From Plecoglossus altivelis (Eukaryota; Chordata; Actinopteri; Osmeriformes; Plecoglossidae), in assembly GCA_036571765.1 (NCBI GenBank), contig BROE01000012.1, positions 10,919,422-10,983,421 on the forward strand: a stretch of DNA of 64,000 bases. The letters run 5' to 3'. A program made the translations under genes and the position numbers. The notes under the pieces were generated by a model. The model saw only the letters and a list, made by a program, of their open reading frames with translations, made no database searches and was not told the DNA's origin. Below are positions 33,601-45,390 of the stretch, in pieces. Position 1 is the first letter of the stretch. Each line of letters begins with the position of its first letter.

Positions 33601-33928
33601 AAGCTCGGGTGTGTGTGCGTGGGGGTGTGAGGGTGTGGTGGCGGTGTGTGTGTGGGTGTGTGTGGGGGTGTGTGTGGGCGTATGAGGGTGTGTGGGGATT
33701 TTTGTGGGGGTGTGAGGGTGTGTGGGGGTTGTGTGTGGGTGTGTGTGGAGGGGTATGAGGGTGTGTGTGGGGGGGTGTGAGAGTGTGTATGGGGGTGTGA
33801 GAGTGTGTGTGTGAGGGTGTGTGTGTGGGGGTGTGTGTGGGGTGTGAGAGTGTGTGCGTGGGGGTGTGAGGGTGTGTGTGTGGGGGTGTGTGTGGGGTGT
33901 GAGAGTGTGTGTGGGGGTGTGAGGGTGT
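33601..33928. repeat. TG/GGGGT minisatellite with ~54-bp higher-order unit
   Basis: G/T-only repeats such as GGGTGTGAGAGTGTGTG. Two consecutive higher-order units begin at 33815 and 33870, and a truncated one at 33923 (55 and 53 bp apart). G-rich strand could form quadruplexes. Confidence 0.9.
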
Positions 33929-34879
33929 CCTAGAGGTTGGCTGCTAAGCCATTCAATCTGTAATCTGTTTGCCAGGATGTCGCCTCAAGTTTGCCAATAG
34001 TGGATATCTGTTGCAGCTTCATGCCTGTTTTTTTCATTAGAGTTTGGTGGAAGAGATTCACCATTCAACTAAATATGCACAAAAACAAGCTTGAGGGAAA
34101 TTTGCGGCAACCAGTTCGCCAGATGGCTTTTTTGTAGGTGAAAAGTAAATCCCTTTTTTTCCTAAATCCATTTTTTGTTTCCACGTGCATGACCAGAGGT
34201 CAGTGGTCCTTCACTCGTGGCCCTTGGGGTGTCCTTTGCGAGTGGCAAGGTGCGTGGTGAGGTGTTCAGGAGAACTACCGATGCACCAAGGAGGGTGGGG
34301 CGCAGCTGAAATCAACCCTACGTATGGGTGAAGATTCTTTCTTTTTGGGGCGGGGGGGATCTGGCTGAAACTACATAAGAAACAAGAACATGTCTTTTAA
34401 TGAAGCAACCTCGGTCCTTGGCCATCATTTTCAAAGGGAGCAGCCAAGATTAAAGTCAAAGGAGTCTCCCAATGGCTTAGAGTCTATGCTTCTTTGAAAA
34501 ACACCCAGTGTACAAAGCATTCCCCCCTTTCTCTCCTTCTTCTCTAGCTCTCTATTTTTTTGGCCCACCCCGTCGTCTTCTTTCACTCCCTTCTTTATGT
34601 TTTTCTTTCTTTCCGTTTCTTTTCTCTTCAAATAACTGAAGCCGCACTTTAGCCACCAAATCTCCTCCCTGATCCCGTCATTAAACTGGCTCAGGCAGAA
34701 GGAGGCTTTCTTTACGTGTGCGAGAGAAAGAAAAACGGAAAAAGAGGGTGAAACAGGGTAAAGAAACGAAAAGTGGAGTTACAGTGTCTGACGGAAATGG
34801 ATGGAGAGAAGAAGAAATAAAAAGAAACAAAGAAGGAGAGGAAAAAGAAAGACCAAAAGAATCAGGAAAATAAATATAT
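33929..34879. other. Single-copy non-coding sequence
   Basis: Mixed sequence with T-rich (34120-34170) and pyrimidine-rich (34520-34625) parts. No gene recognised. Confidence 0.5.
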
Positions 34880-35042
34880 AAAATAGAGACAAAGTCTGAC
34901 AGAGAGGCAGAGATGGAGAGAGAGAGACAAGGAAAGAGAAACAGAGAGACACCGAGAGAGGGAGAGAGAGAGCAGACAGATAGAGAGCAGACAGAGAGAG
35001 AGAGAGAGATGGAGAGAGAGACAGAGAGAGGGAGCAGACAGG
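34880..35042. repeat. GA/ACAGA purine minisatellite
   Basis: Imperfect units of GAGAGAGA with GACAGAGAG and GCAGACAG variants. Minus-strand Ser-Leu frames are artefacts. Confidence 0.88.
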
Positions 35043-35660
35043 GGCTGGGTCCTGTTGAGTGAGGTTGGGGCCTCGCTCCTTAACTGCAACAGACACCTCA
35101 TCGCCAGCTACAGAACTAACACTCCAGTGTGCGCGCACACAATAGGATGAATAATTGATTGACCCGGGGCTTCACGAGTTAAGAACAGAGGAGGCGTGCC
35201 AGTAGCGTTTTCACTTCAAATTTGTATTGTCTTTAGTCTCCGCCAGCCATCTACATTTCTAACACCTGCATCAGTCTGATGTGTAGTGGCTCTCTAGCCC
35301 CGGAACTATCTTTCATCTTTCTTTCTCTCTCTCCATCTCTCTCTCTGTCTCACACCCATGCATGTATGCACACAAACACACACTGCTACTGGAAGAAAAA
35401 AGGAAAGGAAAAAGGAAAAAACTGTTTCAAGAGATCATTATCTACAGAAGCAGGGAAACCGGGACACGAGTTCGATAGCTCACAGAAGCCTGGGCCCCCC
35501 CCCTGCCCCCCGCTCCCTCTTTCAACCACACAGATAACCTTTGTTGGATCTGTTGGATCATTCCAACACCTAAAATATTTTTCAAAAAGCCAAGAAAAAT
35601 ATCAGTCAAGACAGTCCTTGAAAAACAGAAGGAAAAAGTAAATCAACAAGACAGCCCCCC
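35043..35660. other. Single-copy non-coding sequence
   Basis: Mixed sequence leading into a C-rich tract. An open frame at 35279-35641 plus has no recognised domain. Confidence 0.5.
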
Positions 35661-36271
35661 CCCCCCACCCCCCCCACCTTCCTTCCGCATGTTTGCCCTT
35701 GCCCAAAAGAGGAAACCCCCGAATAGGCAATAAGTCATGATCCATAAACCGTATACATTATACATTAAGCAATTAAAGTCCCCAAATCAGTGTTATTTCA
35801 AACCAAGACTGGGGGGGCTCACATTATCAAGAGCTTGAGCGTCTTTCCTGTTCAACAGGATAAACAAACTGCGAAAGGGCGGCAGTCACTGGAAACAGCC
35901 AGCCACAGATACACTTACCCCTTGTGAATTTCTTTTTGTAAAAAAAAAAAAAAAATCTGCATCTAATAGCCCATGACATCTTCCCCTGTGCCTCTGATGT
36001 AGACAAAGTTAATCTATAACTGTGCGGCCTATGAGTGTTTGAAAATTTCACATTCAGTTTACAAATTAAGTTGACACCCCCTATCCCTTCCTGGAAACGA
36101 GGGCCAACTTTCTAATGAGTTGCGCAGGGCCATATCAACTCTCTGGGTTGCCAAGTTGTCCATAACTATGTAATGAATTCATGCATTAAAAAACAAGGCG
36201 TTGATTGAAGATACCGCGGTCAAAAAACAAAAACAAATTATCAAAAAGAGGAGTTAGACTGGAGAGGATTG
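35661..36271. repeat. Gap-flanking duplication, copy A
   Basis: Nearly identical to 36282-36895. Differences are confined to homopolymers and their edges (T run, A run and CATCT/CAATGCT near 35933-35962). The pattern is typical of an unmerged contig overlap. Confidence 0.95.
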
Positions 36272-36281
36272 NNNNNNNNNN
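36272..36281. other. Assembly gap (10 N)
   Basis: Ten N between two near-identical ~610-bp copies. The right-hand contig begins inside a poly-C-rich tract. Confidence 0.99.
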
Positions 36282-36895
36282 CACCCCACCCCCCCACCTT
36301 CCTTCCGCATGTTTGCCCTTGCCCAAAAGAGGAAACCCCCGAATAGGCAATAAGTCATGATCCATAAACCGTATACATTATACATTAAGCAATTAAAGTC
36401 CCCAAATCAGTGTTATTTCAAACCAAGACTGGGGGGGCTCACATTATCAAGAGCTTGAGCGTCTTTCCTGTTCAACAGGATAAACAAACTGCGAAAGGGC
36501 GGCAGTCACTGGAAACAGCCAGCCACAGATACACTTACCCCTTGTGAATTTCTTTTTTGTAAAAAAAAAAAAGAAAATCTGCAATGCTAATAGCCCATGA
36601 CATCTTCCCCTGTGCCTCTGATGTAGACAAAGTTAATCTATAACTGTGCGGCCTATGAGTGTTTGAAAATTTCACATTCAGTTTACAAATTAAGTTGACA
36701 CCCCCTATCCCTTCCTGGAAACGAGGGCCAACTTTCTAATGAGTTGCGCAGGGCCATATCAACTCTCTGGGTTGCCAAGTTGTCCATAACTATGTAATGA
36801 ATTCATGCATTAAAAAACAAGGCGTTGATTGAAGATACCGCGGTCAAAAAACAAAAACAAATTATCAAAAAGAGGAGTTAGACTGGAGAGGATTG
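36282..36895. repeat. Gap-flanking duplication, copy B
   Basis: Second copy of 35661-36271. It continues past the shared part into GGGATGGC at 36895 onwards, showing that this contig carries the true right-hand continuation. Confidence 0.95.
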
Positions 36896-37255
36896 GGATG
36901 GCATGACCTTAAACACACTCTGGTCCCCCAACACGAGCGAAGGCAGACCCCCCTCGTCCCCTTCCTTCCACACCGCCTGTAATATTAAACACAGGAGAAA
37001 GTCGGAAGTTGGTTCCACTCTGCGTCGGGTGGAGGGCGTTACGCCCCTGGGTCGGCACCGTCACGTCGTTCCTCTAGACGGCAGAGGGAGGCTATCAAAG
37101 AAGGGCCTGCAGTGTCTTGTATTCATCAATAGGAAAATATGTATCTACGCCTTGTGCCCTGTCCCTTCCGTCAGCAAACACGTCTCGCCTCGCGATTCCA
37201 CACAGGCAGTGAGGGATCCATTGGCAGCACATGAGAAAAAGTTGCAAAGACGTGA
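36896..37255. other. Single-copy non-coding sequence
   Basis: Mixed sequence inside an open frame (36903-37340 plus, 145 codons) whose product has no recognisable domain and ends in a Gly-rich repeat. Not called a gene. Confidence 0.45.
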
Positions 37256-37295
37256 GGGGGGGGAGGAGGGAGGAGGGGGGAGGGGGGAGGGGGGA
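37256..37295. repeat. GGGGGGA tract
   Basis: Runs of six to eight G separated by single A or AGGA. Quadruplex potential. Confidence 0.85.
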
Positions 37296-37379
37296 TATGA
37301 AATAAACCAAACATGTGGGCGCCTACGGGGTTCGATATGAAGCAAAAATAATTTAGCAAGTTGCGTTTAAAAGAAACAG

Positions 37380-37680
37380 ATATTCTGTTAAAGAATTATT
37401 ATGAAAGGGTTTGGGCCTGATCAATGGACGATGGCTTCCTCGGGTAACCATCCAACATTAGTCCTGGTTTGCTGCGCGTCGGCGATCAATAGAAAGAGCT
37501 GGCGGTGGTATTTCTAATTAAAGTAATTCATGGAGGGGCCAGCTCCTGGGCTAAATAACAAATTGCTTTGCACATGTAAATGCCTACAGAATCATCCACT
37601 CTCTCATCAATTAAGTCTTAATCTTTTACAATACATAAGCTATATATGTTTTGGTTTGTCAGTGAAGGCTCAGATCTACA
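37380..37680. other. Candidate conserved non-coding block
   Basis: Low-repeat island with TTTCTAATTAAAGTAATTC near 37510 (two homeodomain cores), two GATCAAT words and CATCAATTAAG near 37605. One of the more enhancer-like segments by eye. Not tested for conservation. Confidence 0.35.
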
Positions 37681-38049
37681 GATGATTGAATCCTACATCC
37701 TTCTCATCCACCTGTCTTGCTATATATTGACAATAGGAATTCCGATTGCGATTGGTCACTCACTCGCTGACTCTCCAACAATATGGTAAATGTGAGCGGT
37801 TGGCATCAAATGAAACAAGTATCTGACATGGGTTGGCCTTATCGTACTACACTCCACTCCCGGCAAAGCTTCATGCAGAGATCAGAAATGATTGGTCAAT
37901 GGTTCGTTAGCTGCTTAATTACCATAGCGGGCGGAGTGCTTCCCTAATGAGGCCTGTGTTAAACCTGTTGTGGATCTTATTGGACCAGCATCAGTCAGAG
38001 TGACAGAGGAGGGTGGATTGGGGGGGGAGGTGAATGTGAGTGTGCACAT
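37681..38049. other. Single-copy non-coding sequence
   Basis: Mixed sequence, low in repeats until the TG array. No gene recognised. Confidence 0.5.
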
Positions 38050-38086
<37 letters not shown>

Positions 38087-38090
38087 GTGT
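38050..38090. repeat. (TG)n microsatellite
   Basis: About 20 TG units with one CG interruption. Confidence 0.95.
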
Positions 38091-39190
38091 GAACGTGTGG
38101 GTGTGCGTCTAGGGGGGGTTAGGGTCCTGCTCCCAGAAGCCTGACATCACTCTTCAAACGGGGATGTGTGTATTGGCAGCTCTTACAAAGGGACAATTAG
38201 TTGGAGATGCCTGTGTTGAGAGCTGCTGGGGATCAATGGGGCTCAACAGCAGGAGCAAGATTCTTTACCTCAAACAGCAGGGCTCTGCTGATTCCAGAAT
38301 CCCTGAGCCAGAAAAAGAAACTCTGGAGGTTACTGACAGGTTTGGGGCTAACTCCTCTGTGGCTGTGTGTTGGCCTTATGTCGCCAGCTATTTTACATAG
38401 ACCAAGAAAGGTGGAAACAAAAGCAAACGCAAACACTTTTGCCATGGAAGACACAGGAAAAAGTTTCAAATTCCAGTCAGACCTACTCTGGCAGGACCTT
38501 TCTTGGACCCCAAATCATTTGGACAGTTGTGAAGGAGAGTTTTGACAGGTTGATTTGAGGAGAGCGGGTGGTTAAACTGCCAGTGCTGCAAGAGGATGAA
38601 GAGTTGATGAAATATAGATCTCTCGTATGAGTTTGGGTGGCTGTGTGTGTGTGGGGGGGTGGGTCTGGGGGGGGTGGTGAGGTCGAGAAGGGTTTCGGTG
38701 ATTGAATGAAAACGGGCACGGTGGCTCCCCCTCCCCTTGTAAGACACGGCAACAACTCACCGCCGGCACAGAACCAGCTCGCTAATTCAAAGCAATTCTA
38801 TTTGCCCGTTGACGCCAACCTGGGTAAAAAAAAATTTAAAAAGGGGAACATTTTTGGGGGGGGAAAAGAGAGAGATGTCAATTGAATTACTACACGGTGG
38901 GTCTCACCTGTGTATGCCGAGAAGGCTCTGTGTCTAACCAAAGGCCTCCCAGCCACTATTAAACCTGACTAGGGAAACGTAGAGCAAAGGCATCAAAAAA
39001 TATACAAAACTACGGTGGCGCGGGCGCCACGGAGAGACGAGGGAGGTAAGTGGCAAAGAACGCCTGAGAAACCCGCTCGCTTGCCTCATCACAACAATGC
39101 TTGCTTATGCCAGCAGAAACGGCTTAAATACGCCCCCATGAATATGCAAGTTCTGTGTGAAGAGCTTGACAACAAAAGGCCTCGGCGCGT
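38091..39190. other. Single-copy non-coding sequence
   Basis: Contains overlapping open frames on both strands (38164-38558 plus, 38233-38469 minus) without recognisable domains, and G runs at 38651-38680 and about 38856-38864. Confidence 0.45.
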
Positions 39191-39193
39191 TGT

Positions 39194-39227
<34 letters not shown>

Positions 39228-39287
39228 GTGTGTGAGTGTGTGTGTGTGTGTGAGTGTATGTGTGTGAGTGTGTGTGAGTGTGTGTGT

Positions 39288-39330
<43 letters not shown>

Positions 39331-39367
39331 TGTGTGTGTGTGTGTATGTGTTTGTGTGTGTGTATGT
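39191..39367. repeat. Long interrupted (TG)n array
   Basis: About 177 bases of TG with periodic GAGTG and TATG interruptions. Thr-His minus-strand frames are artefacts. Confidence 0.97.
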
Positions 39368-39461
39368 GCCAGCCTGGCAACAACAAGGGACAGGCATGCA
39401 GGTTCCTGTAGCTCAATCAAACCTGCGTCTGTGAATCTCACTCCAGCTGCACGCTGAGGCC

Positions 39462-39501
39462 AGGAGGAGGAGGAGGAGGAGGAGGAGGAGGAGGAGGAGG
39501 G
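39462..39501. repeat. (AGG)13 trinucleotide repeat
   Basis: Pure AGG repeat of about 40 bases. Translates as poly-Ser on the minus strand, with no gene context. Confidence 0.97.
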
Positions 39502-40460
39502 ATGTGTGTAGAACACTGGCATTTAAACCTATTTAAGTGTAAAAATGACATTTAGTTTGGGCCATTGAGAGTGACTTGATGTCGCCTGTGGAACAGCAGG
39601 TGAGCCACAGGAGAAAAGGGGTCAGAGTGGCCAATGTGGTTAACTCAGACACAATGGAGCCACAGCGGTGACAGGATGAAGGACGAGGCTGGAGGTATAT
39701 GAATGGGAGATATACAGATGGCTCTGATGACCCATGTCATGTTCCTCCTCCCACTTCCTGATCAAGATGCCCTGTGATTGGACAGTTTAACAGTTTGCAC
39801 GAGCTGACGGTTTCCTCAAGATTTGGTTACAGAGTGAAGTTTGGGTGTACATGAACAATTGAAGGTAGTCTGTTGTAACGTCTCTTTTAAGGCCACTGTG
39901 CAAACCTGCTTTAACCCGCAGTCCCTTGTACTGAGATTCGATTTCACAAGCTACGTTTCAGAGAGCTGGGAACCAGTAAGTCAGAGCACCGAGGCAGTTT
40001 CTCATAGCCTCTTTAAAAAAAGAGCGTGTTGGTTTTACAGAAGGCTACGTCACTCAGTCTTACCCAACATGCTAAAGCTCGGAAACAACCCATGTCCAAA
40101 TGGCAAACAAACGCTTGCAAAATGACGAACCTCAATCTGTCTTCCTTACTGACCGGAAGCGTTCAAGATCATCCTTTTCACATCTCTTGGCTGCAACCCA
40201 CGTGCTGCCGTTGGGTCGTAGTGATTCACCTTTTGTACCACAACGATGGGTCACGGTGACCCCAAGGCAGCACCAGGGTTAAGCAAAACCAGCCACAAGG
40301 TTTGATTAGTGAAACAGTCTCAAAAAGAGGGTTTCCAAACGCCGGCGTGCTGCAGATAAAGGCGTTAAGGAAAACACCATCACCTCCTGCCTATCCAAGC
40401 CTGTTTCACGTAATTGGCACCCACTCCACAGCCCTCACATTCCATCACAGTTTATTAGCA
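39502..40460. other. Single-copy non-coding sequence
   Basis: Low-repeat stretch. Overlapping open frames (39841-40282 plus) have no recognised domain. Confidence 0.5.
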
Positions 40461-40790
40461 CGCCGTCATCCAGTCAAAAGCTAATCTTTTATTCTGTTTT
40501 GCAATTATTGTAAAGCGGCAAGGCTTAAATGAGGAGGAGGAGATAATGAAATTAGCTTCCGAACTTAGAGCAATTCTCCATGGCACAATGATCAGATATT
40601 CTCTTGGTCTGGAGAAATGTATGCTAATTTTATGCATCCATCATTAGTTATTACCATTGCAGCAACATAAAACACAGTTTTCTTGAACAATTAGACTTAA
40701 AATGGAGCATGTTTATTAGGCAACGGGATGCGGCCATGAATATTAAAACTGTGTAATTGAAAAGGCTGAAGTCATGACATTCTCTTGAAG
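40461..40790. other. Candidate conserved non-coding block
   Basis: Repeat-free AT-rich island with many homeodomain or octamer-like words (GCAATTATTG, GATAATGAAATTAGC, GTATGCTAATTTTATGCATC, CATCATTAGTTATTACC). By eye this is the strongest enhancer-like segment in the window. Confidence 0.38.
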
Positions 40791-42430
40791 CGACACCCCC
40801 AATTGTTTGTTAACATCCTGACACCCTTTCGCTCTGTTTCAAAGGCCCTTGTAGAACACCTGAGAAGCACAAAGAGAAATTCTTTGTAATCTTATCTTCT
40901 GAGCCAAACTTTTCCTTTGTGAATACCTGTTCAACTGCAGACAACTTACAGGATAATTAGTAAGTTATTTGCAACCCCCCCCCCCCTCCCCTCTCTCAAG
41001 GATCACGCTTGCAATACGATGCCTGAAATAAGACGGTACGATGTTAAGCCTCAATTTCAGAAATCCCACAGCAGTGAACGACAGACAAGCGATCGCGTCA
41101 TGGAGAAAGCACCATGGGTCAATTGACCCGTTCACCTGACCGCACGCTTAAGACGCAGCGGATGAATCCGCCGGAGGAAGAAGGAAAAAAAAGGAGCAGA
41201 TGTAACAGATGAATAAAACACTCAATAACGAGGCTCCTCAGCAAACAGGCCACCAGTCTCCCAGCCTGGACGTCCACCCCCTCCTCCCAGACGCAGCCTC
41301 TGCCCGCCCAGCTCATCAGTCACCCTGGGCAGCTTCCCAGTGGAAGGGGCCCCCCTGACAGCAGTAATGGCTGTTTGATGACCCTCATAAAAGGAGTCAA
41401 TGTATCGACGGGGGCCCTTTGAGGACAAACCTAATTTGTATGTGGATCAATTCAGTCAATTCATGGAAAAAGAGAGAGAGAGGGAGGCACGGCAGACGGA
41501 GGAAGAGCGAGGGGGATTGGGGGAGGGGGCGGGTGGGTTACGGACTTCAAAACATTACACCTGTGACCTCTCTGGCAGGCGTCCGTGGGAGGCGTTGACA
41601 GAGACAATCTGTTTTAATGATAGTCTGAAGCATTGTGATTAAATAATTGAATCCCTTGCAAATCAGATTACCATGTGATGGACGCAGAGGAGGCGGCGCC
41701 TCGGTGAGTCTGCAGCGTCTATCGTCTCCACGTGTTCGGACAGCGTTTCAGCTCTCTGTCTGTGCCTACCTGCGTCGCGCCAAAACAATCCCTTACTCTT
41801 CGTTATACTTCTCACTTATTTTGCAAACTCACATGGACTACAATAACATGCTTTATGTATTCAAAACATGAAGGACAAGGCCCTATGGATACAGACTCGC
41901 TAGCAGAGCAGGAGAAGACATAGCAGACACTCCACAGCAGAGACACATGAACGCAAAGCCAATCCTATAACCTGAAGGACGCGTTAACCTAAGAAAGAGC
42001 TCCAGAAAACACGTAACCGTTGGTAACCTCAAAAACCACAACCACAACCACACAGAACGCCTTCCGAGACGGCAGGAAGACGATGATCCCTTACGATAGA
42101 CGCGATTTCAATGTCCAGAAGAACAACAACAGACTGTTGAAGCCACACAGAGCGTCAGACATCCCCCACCACACAGAAACCACAGCACAGAGACACAGCA
42201 GAGGGGGGAAAGCAGCGGCGGTGTAGTCCACAGAGTCATCAGTGGCATCAGTGTTCTCCTTAGCCGCTGGAATAATGGAATGCAGAGAGGGAAGTACACA
42301 GCCCTGGCTGGCCTGGCCTCGGCTTACCTAATGAGACCGCTCGGTGTCTCTGGGGCGCCCTGCCGCCCCACCACCCACTCCTGTGCCACCCAGAGAGAGA
42401 GGAGGAAGTGATAGGGAAGGGGGAAGCGTG
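40791..42430. other. Single-copy non-coding sequence
   Basis: Mixed sequence with a C run at about 40976-40986 and a GA patch at 41468-41482. No gene recognised. Confidence 0.5.
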
Positions 42431-42432
42431 CA

Positions 42433-42469
<37 letters not shown>
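42433..42469. repeat. 37-G homopolymer
   Basis: Thirty-seven consecutive G as assembled, the longest in the window. True length is uncertain, because long G runs are error-prone. Confidence 0.93.
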
Positions 42470-42470
<1 letters not shown>

Positions 42471-42529
42471 TACCCCCATACTTGCCCCAAGATCATTTGC
42501 ATGCGCGGAATCGAGGCAGGATGTCCACA

Positions 42530-43009
42530 GAGAGGCAGAGGAAGGGAAGAGAGCGAAGAGAAAGAAGAAGAAAAAATGAAATGAAGGAGAGAAAGAGGTG
42601 AGGGGGAGGTGGTGGTAGGGAGGGAAGGAGGGAGGGAGGGAGGGAGAAAAAGGTAGAGTGCTGTCTGACCAAGACTGCTCCCAGAATCAGGTCACTTTTC
42701 CGATCCTTCCTCTTCTTCATCTTATCCTCCAAAGTACAAAGAAACCGGTGCAAGAAAAAAAAATGAAAGGAAAAGACTGGAAAAAAGAAGAAATTAGCCG
42801 CCCAAGACCTCCTGTCTTGTCAAAAAAATGAAGGAGGGAGGCAGAAGAAGAAGAAGAAAAAAAGAGAGCGGCAGGTGAAGGGAGCCTGGGAGGCTAAAAG
42901 GAGGAAAGAGACAGACAGACAGAGAGAGAGAGAGAAGGGGGGCCTCAGTTGAAAGTTTCTGAATGAAGTCCAATGGCAGGTCCTGATGGTATGCGTAGAG
43001 AGAGGAGAG

Positions 43010-43057
<48 letters not shown>
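42530..43057. repeat. Purine-rich low-complexity zone with (GGGA)n and (GA)n
   Basis: AGAG/AAGA-rich DNA with a GGGA run at 42617-42647, an AAG run near 42847 and a GA array at 42995-43057. Minus-strand Ser-Leu frames are artefacts. Confidence 0.85.
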
Positions 43058-43059
<2 letters not shown>

Positions 43060-43650
43060 AGCAGTAAAGAGAGAGAGCAGAGCCCCAGTGTCTGCAGCTC
43101 CACAAGAGGAAGTGATGAGACTGCATGGATAATGATGGCTTCTCTCCGGCTCCAGAGAGCCCAGCCTTTTCTTATTCACGTTCATCATTAATTCAGCAAC
43201 GTTGATCATTTCATTAGGTTTTTCCCGCGTATTTTCCAGGGGGCCTTATCAATAAATGATGGGAGCTGGACTGGGGGCTGCCCCCTGTGTTGGCTTAGCT
43301 AAACACACACACACACACACACTCAACTACATACATACACACATAGCAAAGTGTGAGTTCACACCCTGACTGTTAAAAATACAGTTCTACCACATACTAG
43401 GTTACAGTCTATCTCTCAATATTCGCTCTCTCTGTCTCTGGCTGTCTGTTTCCCTCTCTCGCACACACACAGAAACAAACACACATAAAAAGAGGTCTGC
43501 TTTCTGGGACCAATCATACTGGGATCCAGCATATGGCACCAGCAGAAACACAGGGGTGTCTCAGGTAAATAAAACAGTACCTGGCAAACATGGCAGCAGC
43601 TTCTGCTTTGGCACTGTAGTAGTGACATAGGGAGCTTAGCCAAAGCAACA
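43058..43650. other. Single-copy non-coding sequence
   Basis: Includes an enhancer-like low-repeat part (about 43165-43260), a short CA run (43302-43321) and small CACA patches. No gene recognised. Confidence 0.45.
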
Positions 43651-43780
43651 CATCCACACACAAACACACACATCCACACACATCCACACACAAACACACA
43701 CAAACACACACATCCACACACATCCACACACAAACACACACATCCACACACAAACACACACAAACACACACAAACACATC
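43651..43780. repeat. Two-variant 10-bp minisatellite
   Basis: Thirteen consecutive 10-bp units made of only two variants, A = CATCCACACA and B = CAAACACACA, in the order A B A A B B A A B A B B B (last unit ends ATC). Both variants have the CACACA tail of a CA microsatellite. Confidence 0.95.
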
Positions 43781-43952
43781 CACCTATTCCCCCATCTACT
43801 AATCTACAGTACACACACACACACATCTACCCACTCACCCACCAAGCCATATTGGGAGCTCTCAGGGAGAGGGTCCAGGGATTACTCTAACCACATTTAT
43901 TTATTAACTCTCAATTAAGTATGGGTGTCTCAGGGCTTTGTGTGGCTAAGAG

Positions 43953-44034
43953 ATCGAGAGGGAGAGAGAGAGAGATAGAGAAACAAAGAGAGAGAGAGAA
44001 ACAAAGAGAGAGAGAGGAGAGAGAGACAGAGATA

Positions 44035-44090
<56 letters not shown>

Positions 44091-44158
44091 AGGGAAAGAG
44101 ACAGAGACAGAGAAACAAAAGGGAGGGAGGCAGGGAGAGAGATGGGGAAGCAGAGCAC
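43953..44158. repeat. (GA)n array with ACAAA interruptions
   Basis: GA runs interrupted by AAACAAAG and ACAGAGATACAAAG, with a pure GA block at about 44038-44086. Confidence 0.95.
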
Positions 44159-44189
44159 AGAGGGGGGATCTACAGGACATATCAGTGAC

Positions 44190-44930
44190 AGTCAAGAGCC
44201 TAATCTCAAGATTGTCCCTTTAGCTTATTAAATAAAAGCTTTTCATCTGTGGATACAATGCTATTAATTAAATCATTAGGAGAATTATTCACTCTTGAGA
44301 AAAGGGAGTGGGCAGAAAGAGACTCAAAGTAGCTCGCTGCAATAACTACTGAAATATGCATTAATAATAAAAAAAAGAATAAAAAAGATTGCCTCAATTT
44401 AATGACAAGGCTTACATGAGTAAAGACTCTTCCTACTTTCTCTGGGGCAGCCCTCCTTCAACACCGACACACAGGCGCTTTGAGATCACTAGATCAAGGG
44501 ATAGCTGAAGATAGGCATTTTGCTACATGTCATAAAGAGCCATCATAGACACACACACACACAGTCTGTACAAACATGACAAACACGTAGATTTCATACA
44601 TGTACTAGAGGCAAGCAATCAAGCACACACACAGGACTAGTGAGTGGGGAACTCAATAAGAGGCTCTTAAGAGATGTGCGGTGTAGTAAACATCGCTGTA
44701 ATGAAATATGACTACATAAATTTGCTCCATCTTGAGACACATTAGGGTTGCTTGTGGGAATTACATCAAATTAGCCAAAGTAAAAACAACATTCTGCTTT
44801 GGTGTTTTCCTTCTGAATTACGAACCAGATAGGGCCCAAAACATGAGGCGTGCAAACTCATATTGTACAATATTTGCATGCGCTTCAAACCCCCATTTTA
44901 ATTAAACAAACAGCATTTATACACTCACGT
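44190..44930. other. Candidate conserved non-coding blocks
   Basis: Mostly repeat-free and AT-rich. Two parts stand out: about 44220-44300 (CTATTAATTAAATCATTAGG) and about 44690-44910 (GGAATTACATCAAATTAGCC, CATTTTAATTAAACAAAC). A short CA run lies at 44552-44562. Conservation not tested. Confidence 0.32.
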
Positions 44931-45390
44931 TCACGCTGGATGTTTTTGGTGCAACAGAAACCCGCAACATCTTGAACGGCACTTTCTAACATTGACAAAA
45001 TGTACCCCCCCGCCCCCTCCAAAAAAGAAAAGAAATAGTGTGTGTGGAGGGGGGGGGGAGGAAGACACACACCACATGGAAAACAAACTGCAACTCCAGT
45101 TTCCAACTTCTCTCCGGCCAGGCAGCCTGAAGCTAGGAGCTTCTGGGAGTTCCAGAAGGGCTTGAAGGGAAGAGGTGCAGGTAGATACTGATAGCCAGCG
45201 ACAGCTCCTGCCCTCTGTGTGGTGCAGCCATGGCAAAGCTGGAGGAATTTCGCTTCCTCCTCCTCCCCTCCCTCCCCTCCTTCCTACAGTGACTGGGTAC
45301 CTTTCACCCTCGCCCCCGATGCAGCAGAGAGGAGTTTGGGCCCTGATGGACGGACTGCCGGAGCGAAAGAGAAGGAGAGGGAAGGCGAGG
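44931..45390. other. Single-copy non-coding sequence
   Basis: Mixed sequence with a G run near 45049-45058. No gene recognised. Confidence 0.45.

Noticed and set aside
38713..38725. GGGCACGGTGGCTC, resembling a SINE head
   Set aside because: Similarity ends after about 14 bases, with no B box or tail.
43651..43780. CRISPR-like regular repeat
   Set aside because: Units are directly adjacent with no unique spacers. It is a minisatellite in vertebrate-type DNA.
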